Origin: Thiococcus pfennigii
Lineage (GTDB): Bacteria; Pseudomonadota; Gammaproteobacteria; Chromatiales; Chromatiaceae
NCBI RefSeq assembly: GCF_016583835.1
Contig: NZ_NRRW01000029.1
Coordinates: 1 to 47,380 of the forward strand
Direction: 5' to 3'
Length of the DNA: 47,380 bases
Shown here: positions 36,992 to 45,797 of the stretch, in pieces
Numbering within the stretch: position 1 is the stretch's first letter
Layout of the letters: each line of letters begins with the position of its first letter
Position numbers and translations under genes: made by a program
Notes under the pieces: model-generated
Told to the model about the DNA's origin: nothing
Seen by the model: the letters and a program-made list of their open reading frames with translations, nothing else
Database searches by the model: none

Positions 36992-37566
36992 ATGGCGACC
37001 GGCTTCATCCCACCCCATGGCGGCTACAAGAACCTGCTTTCCTATCAAAAGGCCGAGATCGTCTACGACGCCACAGTCCATTTTTGTCAACGATTTGTCG
37101 ATAAGCGCGACCGTACCCACGACCAGATGGTGCAGGCCGCCCGATCAGGCAAGCAGAACATCATCGAGGGCAGCATGGCATCCGGCACCTCGAAGGAAAT
37201 GGAGATCAAGCTGACCAATGTCGCCCGCGCCAGCCAGGAGGAGCTGCTGGCCGACTACCGGGACTTCCTGCGCGTGCGCGGGATTGCCGAATGGCCAAGA
37301 GAACACCCCTACGCCCTTCGTCTGCGTGCCTTGAACCGCATCCTGGCGCCACGTACGAGACCTTTCGCAAAGGCATCGAGCATCCCGACCCGGCCATCTG
37401 CGCCAACGTCATCATCGGGTTGATTCGGGTAACGAGCGTACTCTTGAGTCGGCAGCTTCGGGCGCTCGAGACGGCATTCGTCGAGCAAGGCGGGATGCGC
37501 GAGCGGATGACCCGGGCGCGGCTCGGTGAGCGGGCTCGACAGCGCGGGAGGCGCGGTGAGTCTTGA
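36992..37566 (+). pseudogene. Four-helix-bundle (23S rRNA-intervening-sequence-type) protein, frameshifted
   Basis: The N-terminal part (36992 to about 37345; MATGFIPPHGGYKNLLSYQK, ARSGKQNIIEGSMASGTSKE, EELLADYRDFLRVRG) and the C-terminal part (about 37345-37566; TYETFRKGIEHPDPAICANV, SRQLRALETAFVEQGGMRER) are both well conserved parts of one family but lie in different frames. The switch falls near GCATCCTGGCGCCACGTAC. The first frame otherwise ends after Ser/Pro-rich junk at 37423. Either a true frameshift mutation or a sequencing error. AAGGAG precedes the ATG by 11 bases. Function of the family unknown. Confidence 0.82.
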
Positions 37567-37633
37567 TGACCACGAAGACTCCAAGGACCGATCGTCTCAG
37601 TGGTCGCTAGGGCGCTTGTCCTCGAAGTCGTTG

Positions 37634-37674
37634 TTGTCTTTGAGGTCCTTCAGCCCCAAAGACTTCAAAGACAA
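37634..37674 (+). promoter_or_regulatory. Hairpin upstream of the DUF2254 gene
   Basis: TTGTCTTTGAGGTC pairs with GACTTCAAAGACAA (13 of 14) across a 13-base loop, 65 bases before the ATG. It shares the GTCCTT/AAGGAC word with the nearby 9-bp arrays. Could be a leader structure or a terminator for the preceding gene. Confidence 0.55.
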
Positions 37675-37738
37675 TCGACCCCGCACCCAACCCAGGCGGG
37701 TCGCGCGGGCCAGCCGCATCACGGGAGCATCTCCGAGC

Positions 37739-39097
37739 ATGACCAAGAAACCCCACCATGGGTGGCAAGCGATGCGGTCGAGCTTCTGGTTCGTCCCCGC
37801 CCTGATGGTGATCGATGCCGTGGTCCTGGCCATCCTCCTGATCACCCTGGATTCGAGCGTCGACCTGCATCTCGAGGGGCGCTGGCCGCTGCTCTTCGGC
37901 GCTGGCGCGGCCGGCGCCCGTGGGCTGCTCACGACCGTCGCCAGCTCCATGATCACGGTGGCCGGGCTGGTGTTCTCGATCACCCTCGTGGCGCTGTCGC
38001 TGACCTCCGGTCAGTACAGCTCGCGCGTCATTCGCAACTTCATGCGCGACCGCGTCAACCAGTGGGTGCTCGGCGTCTTCCTCGGCATCTTCGCCTACTG
38101 CCTGGTGGTCCTGCGGACGATTCGCGAGGGGGACGGAGGGACGTTCGTCCCGACGCTGGCTGTGCTGACCGGACTGATGCTGGCGTTCGTCGGCATCGCG
38201 GTGCTGATCCACTTCATTCATCACATTGCAACCAGCATCCAGGCGTCGAGCATCGTTGCCACGGCCGCGCAGGAGACGCTCGCGGCCGTGGATCAGCTGT
38301 TTCCCGACGAGCTGGGAGACGATGACGACAGAGGCGCGGACGACACCCTGGCGAACGCGCGCACCAGGCAGCCCTGGCTGGCCCTCCCGGCTAGCAAGAC
38401 CGGCTACATCGAGACGCTCGACGCCCACGCGCTGCTCGATGTCGCCCGAGGACTGGACACCCTCCTGCGGATGGAGCACGGCATCGGCGATTTCGTCGTT
38501 GCGGGCACGCCGCTGGTCTCACTGCTCGACCGGGGTGACCTGGACGAGGCGACCACGGCCAGACTGAACGCGGTCTACGTCATCGGTCGCCAGCGCACGG
38601 TGGAGCAGGATGTCGCCTTCGGCATCCGCCAACTCGTCGACATCGCCATGAAGGCCCTGTCGCCTGGCATCAACGACACCACGACCGCGGTGATGTGCAT
38701 AGACCAGTTGGCGGCGATCCTGACCCGACTGGCGACACGCCGGATTGCCCCTCCATATTGGCTGCATCAGGGGGCGGTGCGCGTGATTGGCCGCGGCCCG
38801 AGCTTCGAGGGCCTGTTGGGCGAAGCCTTCGACCAGATCCGACAGCACGCCGGAGGCAATGTCGCCACCCTGCTACGGCTACTTGGAGCACTGCAAACCA
38901 TCGCCTGTGTGACCCAAAGCCCACGCAGGCGGCGAGCCCTCGGACAAAAGGTCGACGAGATCGCCGAGACGGCCGAACGCAGCATCAGATCCCCACATGA
39001 CCGCAATCAGTTGGCGCAAAGGTTGGTGCGGGTGCGCGAAGCCCTGGCCGGGGGGCCGCTGCCCTTCGTCCAGATCAAGCAAAACGGAACGCCATGA
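37739..39097 (+). CDS. DUF2254 inner-membrane protein
   Basis: 452 residues. Four hydrophobic segments in the first 160 residues (FVPALMVIDAVVLAILLIT; LLTTVASSMITVAGLVFSITLVALSL; WVLGVFLGIFAYCLVVL; LAVLTGLMLAFVGIAVLIHFIHHI). The DUF2254 hallmarks SGQYSSRVIRNFMRD and AFGIRQLVDIAMKALSPGINDTTTAV follow. A large soluble C-terminal domain completes it. Start at 37739 is chosen because conserved sequence begins here; a longer frame is open upstream. Role unknown; relatives are often near stress or envelope genes. Confidence 0.92.
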   Translation: MTKKPHHGWQAMRSSFWFVPALMVIDAVVLAILLITLDSSVDLHLEGRWPLLFGAGAAGARGLLTTVASSMITVAGLVFSITLVALSLTSGQYSSRVIRNFMRDRVNQWVLGVFLGIFAYCLVVLRTIREGDGGTFVPTLAVLTGLMLAFVGIAVLIHFIHHIATSIQASSIVATAAQETLAAVDQLFPDELGDDDDRGADDTLANARTRQPWLALPASKTGYIETLDAHALLDVARGLDTLLRMEHGIGDFVVAGTPLVSLLDRGDLDEATTARLNAVYVIGRQRTVEQDVAFGIRQLVDIAMKALSPGINDTTTAVMCIDQLAAILTRLATRRIAPPYWLHQGAVRVIGRGPSFEGLLGEAFDQIRQHAGGNVATLLRLLGALQTIACVTQSPRRRRALGQKVDEIAETAERSIRSPHDRNQLAQRLVRVREALAGGPLPFVQIKQNGTP

Positions 39098-39242
39098 CGA
39101 GCACCGCATGCAGATCCAGTTCGATACCGATCGTCCTTCATGACGCCGTTGCCCACCGGACGAGCTGCCCGCCGCCGGACCAAGGTAACGCGCTGTTCTT
39201 AAGAGGCATTCTCGCCGACACCCCATCATGGCAGTCGACCTT

Positions 39243-39269
39243 GGCCGGGCCTATTACGAAGGCCCGGCC
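39243..39269. terminator. Bidirectional terminator-like hairpin
   Basis: GGCCGGGCCT, ATTACGA loop, AGGCCCGGCC: a perfect 10-bp GC stem between the convergent DUF2254 and SYLF genes. No strong T-run. Confidence 0.65.
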
Positions 39270-39282
39270 GTCCATTGTCGGC

Positions 39283-39834
39283 CTACCGATCGATGCGGGA
39301 AATCTTGGTTCCCTCGATGCTGACGCCGGCCATCAAGCCCTGCTGACTGAAAATAAACGCATAGGCGTCATTCTGCAGCGAGGATGTCGACAGATTCCTT
39401 GCGACCCCCTCGTCAGCGACGACCACAGTCGGACCTACGCCAAGCTCCCAACCGCGCGACTTTTCAAGATAGCTGACGGCCTCTTCGGTCATCAGAAACA
39501 CCGCATATCCATAGGACTGGGCGCCTGCTTGCAGACCCCAGGATCCAGTAACGGAGTTGTAGTAATCGACGACCTTCGAGTCCTTGATCAACACGCCTTC
39601 ACCATAGCTGCCGCCGAACACCAGACCGGCCTTGACCACGTTCGGAAAGACGAGCACGCCCTTGGCCGTTTGCGACAGGGTCTTGGCAGTGGGCACAGCT
39701 TCATACAGCCGCTCCAATGCCTGCATGGAATCCTTATCTAGATCCTCGGCGGTGGCCGCAATCGCCTGACTCATCATGCTCATCGAGACGACTGCCAACA
39801 CGAGCGCGAAAAGATTACGTGGCATTATATACAT
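39283..39834 (-). CDS. SYLF/YSC84-domain secreted lipid-binding protein
   Basis: 183 residues with a signal peptide (LFALVLAVVSMSMMSQAIA) and a complete SYLF domain: QALERLYEAVPTAKTLSQTAKGVLVFPNVVKAGLVFGGSYGEGVL, TGSWGLQAGAQSYGYAVFLM, and GPTVVVADEG. Relatives bind phosphoinositides or membranes in eukaryotes; bacterial ones are periplasmic and stress-associated. Start at ATG 39834, with GGGGA six bases before it. A long upstream open frame is not part of the gene. Confidence 0.92.
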   Translation of the reverse strand: MYIMPRNLFALVLAVVSMSMMSQAIAATAEDLDKDSMQALERLYEAVPTAKTLSQTAKGVLVFPNVVKAGLVFGGSYGEGVLIKDSKVVDYYNSVTGSWGLQAGAQSYGYAVFLMTEEAVSYLEKSRGWELGVGPTVVVADEGVARNLSTSSLQNDAYAFIFSQQGLMAGVSIEGTKISRIDR

Positions 39835-40281
39835 TTTGATTCCCCATCCACAAAGGTAGGTTACTTGGATGACTGACAAAATACCCGACCGCATCGCCGT
39901 CTCCCACAGCCAACCCTCAGCGCCGCCACTCCTCGAGCCGAGACGACCCTTGGGGAAGATCGCGTGACGACACCCGGATACACCGCCAGAGTAGACGTCC
40001 GATGCGGGGACGATCCTAGTCGCATGGTCAAGCGCGGTCTGTGCGGTGTCGTACATTGCCTTTGCTCGCGCAGGACCGACTACGACGACCGGGGCGCTCA
40101 GGGCATTTTCATCGTCATCCAGCCTGCCCGGCAGCATTCATTGTCCAGCGGCCTAGGCGCGTACGACTTGGGACAGGGTTGGGCAAGACGCCGCCACCCT
40201 GATCAGGTCCCTATTGGGCTGGATCGTCGGCGCCAAGCCGCATTATGATTGGCACGATACTGGTCCCCACCGGAGCGCCCC

Positions 40282-41400
40282 ATGACCGAGGCAACGCGCC
40301 AGGAAGAAAGCAGGCTGTTCGTGTCGCAGATGGTCGAGTCCGCCATCCGCATCGGGCTTATTGTCCTATTGGTCGCCTGGTGTCTCGACATCGTCCGTCC
40401 CTTCTGGGCTCCCATCGTCTGGGGCATCATCATCGCGGTGGCCGCCTATCCCGGTTACGCCCGACTGTGCGGGATCTTCGGCGGACGCCGGATAGCCGCC
40501 GCGGTGGCATTCATCCTGATCGCGCTGATCAGCCTGATCGTCCCTGCGATTCTCCTGAGCGGCACGCTCGTTGAGGGTGCCCGCAACCTGGTGGCGGGCC
40601 TGGATACGGGCACCATTGGCGTACCCCCGCCCCCGCCCGGCGTTGGCGAATGGCCGCTCATCGGAGACTGGCTTCAGCCTTTATGGGAGCAGGCATCGAG
40701 CAACCTTTCGGCGGCCCTGATCGATCTTGCGCCCCAACTCCAGGCCGCAGGGAAATGGCTCCTGTCGGCGGCCGCGGGGGCCGGTCTCGGCATCCTGCAA
40801 TTCTTCTTTGCCATCATCATCAGCGGCCTGATCATGATCAATGCGGAATCGGCGCAACACATCGCCTATGCCATCGCTAGACGGTTGGCCGGAGCGCCAG
40901 GAAAGGCGTATGCCGAACTCGCAGAGGCCACGGTGCGCAGCGTTACCCGCGGCATCCTGGGGGTGGCCTTGATTCAGTCGACGCTGGCCGGGCTCGGCTT
41001 CCTGGCGGTCGGCGTACCCGCGGCCGGCCTCTGGGCGCTGTTGTCGCTGCTCTTGGGCGTGCTGCAATTGGGGGTCTTCCTGGTCGTGGTCCCCATCGTG
41101 ATTTATGTCTTCTTCAACGCCGACACCCTCACTGCCGTGCTTTTTCTCGTCTGGAGCCTATTTGTCACCAACATCGACAATGTGCTCAGGCCCTTGCTGC
41201 TTGGACGCGGCGTCGCCGTACCCATGGCGGTCGTCTTCATCGGCGCCTTTGGTGGCTTCCTGAGCTCCGGCATCATCGGGCTGTTCGTGGGGGCTGTCGT
41301 CCTGGTGCTCAGCTACAAGCTGTTCCTCGCCTGGCTCGGCGAAGTAGCATTGCCGGGACGCGAAGAACAAGTTCCCGAGGTACCCAAGATCGGTCTGTAG
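40282..41400 (+). CDS. AI-2E/PerM-family membrane permease
   Basis: 372 residues with the family's pattern of hydrophobic segments and the C-terminal signature LLSLLLGVLQLGVFLVVVPI, VWSLFVTNIDNVLRPLLLGRG, GGFLSSGIIGLFVGAVVLVLSY. The family includes the TqsA autoinducer exporter and Na+/H+ antiporter-like members, so the substrate is open. GGAG sits 7 bases before the ATG. A Pro run (VPPPPPGVGEWP) marks the extracytoplasmic loop. It converges on the second Crp/Fnr gene. Confidence 0.92.
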   Translation: MTEATRQEESRLFVSQMVESAIRIGLIVLLVAWCLDIVRPFWAPIVWGIIIAVAAYPGYARLCGIFGGRRIAAAVAFILIALISLIVPAILLSGTLVEGARNLVAGLDTGTIGVPPPPPGVGEWPLIGDWLQPLWEQASSNLSAALIDLAPQLQAAGKWLLSAAAGAGLGILQFFFAIIISGLIMINAESAQHIAYAIARRLAGAPGKAYAELAEATVRSVTRGILGVALIQSTLAGLGFLAVGVPAAGLWALLSLLLGVLQLGVFLVVVPIVIYVFFNADTLTAVLFLVWSLFVTNIDNVLRPLLLGRGVAVPMAVVFIGAFGGFLSSGIIGLFVGAVVLVLSYKLFLAWLGEVALPGREEQVPEVPKIGL

Positions 41401-41574
41401 GCCGATCGGCTGGACCTCACTCGGAGGATACGCACCGGTGAATCCTCGCCCGCCGACCCATGTCGCCACGCCAACGGCCTGGCCGACGGCAAGGAATCCC
41501 CTCCGAGCGAGCGCCAGGTGGAGGAAACCAGGCGGTTCACGGATAAGATCGCCAATAGAATCCGATCGGCCTGA

Positions 41575-42324
41575 TCACTCCGCGGTCGTATTGGGCAGGA
41601 GCCTATCGAACTCCGTCTTGACGACCTCGTAGCACTCGCACACCCGCGCCTCCAGGCCCGGTCGATCGAGCACTCGGATGTGGCCCCGGCTGTAATGAAT
41701 CAAGCCGGCCCGCTGCAATCGCCCGGCCGCATCGGTCACGCCTTCGCGACGCACCCCCAGCATATTGGCGATCAACTCCTGGGTCATAGTCAGTTCGTTG
41801 GACGGTAGCCGGTCGAGACTGAGCAACAGCCAGCGACAAAGCTGTTGATCCACCGTATGGTGGCGATTGCAGACGGCAGTCTGCGCCATCTGTGTCAGCA
41901 GGGCCAGGGTGTAGCGCAACAACAGACGATGCAAGGGCCCGGAGCGGTTGAACTCCTGCTTGAACACCTCGGACTTCATCCGATAGGCCCAGCCCTGACT
42001 CTGAACCACGGCGCGGTTCGGCATCGTCTCGCCGCCCAGCAAGATGGCGACGCCAACGAGGCCCTCTTTGCCGACCACGGCGATCTCCGCGGATGCTCCA
42101 CTCTCCATCACATACAGTAGAGACACGATGGAGGTGGTAGGAAAATAGACGTGCGTCAACGACCCACCCGACTCGTACAGGGCCTCACCAAGCGGCAGAG
42201 ACACGAGAGTCAAATGCGGCAGCAGTCGCTCGTAGAGGGGCTCGGGGAGCACGGCGAGCAGATGGTTCTGCCTTGGGCCCGCGTGACCCGGTGCGTGGGG
42301 AGGGGGACCAAGTATAGGTGTCAT
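41575..42324 (-). CDS. Crp/Fnr-family transcription regulator, copy 2
   Basis: 249 residues from ATG 42324 with GGAGG seven bases before it, the same Shine-Dalgarno context as copy 1. Beta-roll NHLLAVLPEPLYERLLPHLT, SLPLGEALYESGGSLTHVYFP; winged helix TQELIANMLGVRREGVTDAAG; C-terminal CECYEVV. The last 110 residues differ from copy 1 at only about a dozen positions, and the recognition helix is almost the same, so overlapping DNA targets are likely. Recent duplication or gene conversion is inferred. Confidence 0.94.
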   Translation of the reverse strand: MTPILGPPPHAPGHAGPRQNHLLAVLPEPLYERLLPHLTLVSLPLGEALYESGGSLTHVYFPTTSIVSLLYVMESGASAEIAVVGKEGLVGVAILLGGETMPNRAVVQSQGWAYRMKSEVFKQEFNRSGPLHRLLLRYTLALLTQMAQTAVCNRHHTVDQQLCRWLLLSLDRLPSNELTMTQELIANMLGVRREGVTDAAGRLQRAGLIHYSRGHIRVLDRPGLEARVCECYEVVKTEFDRLLPNTTAE

Positions 42325-43142
42325 GATGAGCCTCCAAGTTCATCTGTCCGCCTCCTCTCAGCCGCATCCCAATAACCATCAAGAGAAGCTTAGATCGCGG
42401 CCTCCGCCCGTCAAGGTCACCCCCACGCGCGAGGCCGGCCAAGCCTGCCTCCGGCTGCGCCGGGGTCATGAGGCGTCGGCTGGTCGGATCCCGGCGAGGG
42501 ACGTCTCCGCCCGCCGACACTGGACGCCCTCAAAGCGCGCAGTTGTGACTCGATTGTCGCACGATATGTTCGATATCGGACAGTCGGAGCCGGGTACGGG
42601 CAAGGCCGATCCCCGTCATCCCGAAAGCCGCGCCCGGGATGCCAAGTCTTCTCCCCTCGGCCAGCACCCCTTCGGGTGCGTGCGGCCACACGCCCTTTTA
42701 GGGCTCAGTTCCCGCCCTAACCGACCTCTTGGCTGATGACACCGCCAACCCGCGGCCCCACCGATCATGCCGCGCGCGCTGCCGTCCGTCATTCCGTCAG
42801 GACGGCGCCGGCGGCACCCCCGACGCGAGCCCCAACCGCGTCCCTACTATGCTCCGCCCGGTTTTGTCGCCGATCGTACCTGGCGCTGCTGACTCTTCTG
42901 GGGGCCTTTAGGTGTGATGCCGCACAGAGCGGGGTGAATTTCGCGCTCATAATTTCGACGTCTGCCGGATGCTGGATCTCGCGCAGCTTGCGCGTTACGG
43001 CGAGAACCTGGTCTGGCTGACTGATCGGTATTGCTGGGATTCTGCAGCGCCCGGGGTCCAGGAATCGAGGTATCCCTCTGCCAGCACCAGCCGGGACCGG
43101 ACGCATTGCGTCCTTGACGATCACGTCTTCGACGGGGGGGCC
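42325..43142. other. Long divergent intergenic region, no gene supported
   Basis: About 820 bp between divergent Crp/Fnr copies 2 and 3. Frames here lack domain character. It contains a small GCCCT/AGGGC hairpin near 42692 and a CACCCCTTCGGGTG hairpin near 42665. It must hold both promoters. Confidence 0.5.
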
Positions 43143-43883
43143 GTGCCAAATTTTCAGGCTGGAGCCTCTACCAACCTGCTCCTGGCGACCCTTTGCCGCG
43201 AGGATCACGGGTGCCTATTGACCGGCCTCGAGCAGGTCAGGCTCCACATTGGAGAGGTGCTCCTCGAGCCCGGGGTCTTCATTCGCAGTATCTACTTTCC
43301 AGACGACGACCTTCTGATTTCTCTATTGACCCTGAACGGCAGCAATAGCCACAACAGCCGCAAACGGGTCGAGGTCGCGCAGGTTGGCTCGGAGGGGATG
43401 GTCGGTCTGCCCTTGGCGTTCGGGAGTCGCCGATCCATCCACCGGGCCGTGGTGCAGACGACGGGGACGGCCATGACGATGGAATGGCCGCACTTCCGTG
43501 CCGCCGTCGACGCCTATCCCGCATTGCAACACGCCCTCGGGCGCTATGCCCATGCCTTGATCGCCCAGATCAGCCAGAGCGTCTGTTGCAGTCAGTTCCA
43601 CCAGGTGGAGGGACGCCTGGCCCAGTGGCTGCTGCTAGCGAGCGCGCGACTCCATTCGAATTCGCTTCACTTTACGCATGATGGGCTGGCAAATCTATTG
43701 GGCGTGAGACGGGTTGGGATAACCCAGGCAGCCGGCAATCTTCAACAACGGGGCCTGATCCAATACCGCCATGGCGACATCCAGCTCCTGGATCGGCAAG
43801 GCCTCCAGGCATCTGCTTGCGAGTGCCATGAAAAGGTGAAGGATATCCTGGAAGAACTTGGAGGGCGCGGGCGCATGGGTTAA
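43143..43883 (+). CDS. Crp/Fnr-family transcription regulator, copy 3 (divergent)
   Basis: About 246 residues from the GTG at 43143 (a G-run precedes it). The frame is open further upstream, to 42969, but only from here does it match the family (TNLLLATLCREDHGCLLTGLEQVRLHIGEVLLEPG). Winged helix: HDGLANLLGVRRVGITQAAGNLQQRGLIQYRHGDIQLLD. It retains the C-terminal ACEC and the SVCCSQFHQVEGRLAQWLLL linker seen in copies 1 and 2, though overall more diverged. Start uncertain. Confidence 0.87.
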   Translation: MPNFQAGASTNLLLATLCREDHGCLLTGLEQVRLHIGEVLLEPGVFIRSIYFPDDDLLISLLTLNGSNSHNSRKRVEVAQVGSEGMVGLPLAFGSRRSIHRAVVQTTGTAMTMEWPHFRAAVDAYPALQHALGRYAHALIAQISQSVCCSQFHQVEGRLAQWLLLASARLHSNSLHFTHDGLANLLGVRRVGITQAAGNLQQRGLIQYRHGDIQLLDRQGLQASACECHEKVKDILEELGGRGRMG

Positions 43884-43998
43884 GCCGCGAGCCCGCGCAC
43901 GGACCCCGCCGGCGCCGGCTGGGCTTGAGAAAGGAAACCCAGCCAGCGGCCTCGCTTACGAGGAAACGGTCCCCGGCCGCGATCATTAAGCCGGCAGC

Positions 43999-44101
43999 CA
44001 CGTAGGTTGGGTTAGGCGCGCCATCTCGGGCCTTAAGGTCTTGGCAAAGCGTTGGATGCGCGCCGTAACCCAACGTCGCCGTGGCCTCCTATTTTCCGTG
44101 T
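43999..44101 (+). repeat. R2 palindromic repeat, copy 1
   Basis: 103 bp with a TTGGGTTAGGCGCGCC left arm and GGATGCGCGCCGTAACCCAA right arm, ending in TATTTTCCGTGT. By eye about 98 of 103 positions match the copy at 45281-45383. Confidence 0.9.
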
Positions 44102-44178
44102 GCCGCCTAAAGGCTCGAAGCGGCTCGTGTGCCGGACGGCGGGTGACGCGGAGACCCGAGCCGGTCTCCGTTCGCGCA

Positions 44179-44313
44179 TCAGACCAAGCCGGCTTTGACG
44201 TTTCCCAGCAGGGTCTTGGCTTCGTGCTTATCTTTCTTGGCATCCCTCTTTTCTTTCAGGGTGAGGCCGGGCTTCTTTTTCGCTTCTTTGTTGCTTTTTC
44301 GTTCTTTGGTCAT
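44179..44313 (-). CDS. Small Lys-rich protein (44 residues)
   Basis: Short gene: MTKERKSNKEAKKKPGLTLK, then EKRDAKKDKHEAKTLLGNVK, then AGLV. TAGGAGG lies 12 bases before the ATG. About 40% Lys/Arg. Short basic proteins of this pattern are found in pseudomonads and other proteobacteria without known role; nucleic-acid binding is a guess. It is bracketed, with the next two genes, by R2 repeats. Confidence 0.72.
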   Translation of the reverse strand: MTKERKSNKEAKKKPGLTLKEKRDAKKDKHEAKTLLGNVKAGLV

Positions 44314-44666
44314 GGGATGGGCACCTCCTAGTGTGAACCCTGCTCTTGGAGTATCGGCCTCGGCGGTCTCCCGCCTAGGCTGAAGTTCCAGAGGCTGAAT
44401 AGAAAAATCGTTTTTTAATCAAGCTATTAACTGATTTTATCGCGCACGCGCCTGGGTCCAGTTAAGCTTCTGATTCGCCGTTCCGACTATAAACTCTACT
44501 TGGTCAAAATTCGAGCGATTCATGGGTACAGTACCCAGAGGAATGCAGCGAAGACGACACCTCCGCATTGATCTACAAGGCAATTTACAGAGATAGGCTC
44601 TGGAACTTCAGCCTAGGTCTAACCACCACCGGGCGCGATGGCCCGGTCGGTGGGCGGCGCGGTGGG

Positions 44667-44885
44667 CTACTTGCCCGTGGGCGCCGCATCCTTGTTGGAG
44701 CTGAAATCGAAGAGCGCGTAGGCCGGGCAGAACCGGAAATAGGCGGTGCCAAGCAGCACTGCGCCAATCAGCCCGATCACCCAGCTACTGCCGAAGAAGA
44801 CGCTGGCGATCAGTAGAACGCCTAGAGCCGCTCGGATCAGGCGATCGATGTTGCCGACGTTGTGCTTAGTGAAATCGAAATTCAT
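44667..44885 (-). CDS. DUF2892 small membrane protein
   Basis: About 72 residues: MNFDFTKHNVGNIDRLIRAALGVLL..., two hydrophobic segments and a conserved FRFCPAYALFDFSS end. The start at 44885 is preferred to 44891 because GGAG is then eight bases away. Second DUF2892 gene in the window (see 18898). Upstream of, and on the same strand as, the small Lys-rich gene and downstream of the entericidin gene. Confidence 0.9.
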   Translation of the reverse strand: MNFDFTKHNVGNIDRLIRAALGVLLIASVFFGSSWVIGLIGAVLLGTAYFRFCPAYALFDFSSNKDAAPTGK

Positions 44886-44932
44886 GATCATTGCTCCAGT
44901 GGTTTAGGATGTTTCTTGGCCTCCGTGGCGCT

Positions 44933-45076
44933 TCACATCTCGTCCTTGACGTCCCTAGCCGTATCGCTCACGGCTCGACCGCCGCTTTGGATATCCTGAC
45001 CGGCGCCCTCGATGGTATTACAGGCGCTCAACCCACCGAGCGCGATCACTAGAATCAGTGCTATGACAGTGTTCAT
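44933..45076 (-). CDS. Entericidin EcnA/B-family lipoprotein
   Basis: 47 residues: signal sequence with lipobox GLSAC, then NTIEGAGQDIQSGGRAVSDT. This is the compact entericidin form; in enterics EcnB is a stress-induced lipoprotein linked with programmed death. ATG 45076 has GGAG nine bases upstream. An upstream open frame is not needed. Processed by Lgt (7039). Confidence 0.92.
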   Translation of the reverse strand: MNTVIALILVIALGGLSACNTIEGAGQDIQSGGRAVSDTARDVKDEM

Positions 45077-45280
45077 CACCTTCTCCAGTCGTGTGTCTAT
45101 GCCATCCGATGTCCTTGTGCCACAGCCTATCCGCCCGGTGATCATCGGCTCCCGAGCCACCGCCGCCAAGCCTATTGGCGAGACTGGCGCCGGTCTCGCT
45201 CATCGCGGAGTAGGACGCTTGCAGTGGCATCGAGTGGGGCCGAGGGTGAGCGCTTAGGCAAGGCCCGCGAAATAACGTGC

Positions 45281-45383
45281 CACGTCGGTTGGGTTAGGCG
45301 CGCCATCTCGGGCCTTAAGGTCTTCGTACAGCGTTGGATGCGCGCCGTAACCCAACGTCGCCGTGGTCTCCTATTTTCCGTGT
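45281..45383 (+). repeat. R2 palindromic repeat, copy 2
   Basis: Direct copy of 43999-44101. Its flanks extend the match to the copy at 33785-33918 (AAGGCCCGCGAAATA on the left; TGCCT on the right), suggesting a full unit of about 130 bp with short AGGCA/TGCCT ends. Confidence 0.9.
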
Positions 45384-45524
45384 CTTGCCTTGTCGCCTCT
45401 GTCTACCGACGATTGCACCCGGTGATGCGAACTCTATGCCGAACGGGCCGTGCCGTCAGTGCGCTAGCGAACTTAAGGAGCGTTCTCATGATGAACGGGG
45501 TTTCGGCAAGCCCACGGAGCAAGG

Positions 45525-45610
45525 GTGGCCGCGGCGACGTCCGGTCACGGCGCGCATCGAGCACCATACCTGACACATCAGGTCCCGAGCTTGCACAACT
45601 CACCCGATCT
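45525..45610 (-). repeat. Degenerate reverse R2 copy
   Basis: GTCACGGCGCGCATCGAGCACC and the following bases resemble the reverse complement of R2, and the 33793 copy, with many substitutions. Confidence 0.45.
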
Positions 45611-45797
45611 CTTATGTTCTCTCGTGGGAAATCCTGACTGCAATGAGGGCGCGACCGCACAATAATGTACATCAGGAAGCGCCATATCACGCAGACAACC
45701 CAATCCGTTCAAGCTGGAGCTCAAATCCGTACAGAAGGAGCCGTCCGCTGCGTCAACGGGCTGGAAGAATGACGGGGGCATGACCGCGAAAAAGAGT

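Noticed and set aside
39283-40137. N-terminal extension of the SYLF gene to 40137
   Set aside because: Conserved sequence and signal peptide begin at 39834 with a good ribosome site; the extension is intergenic.
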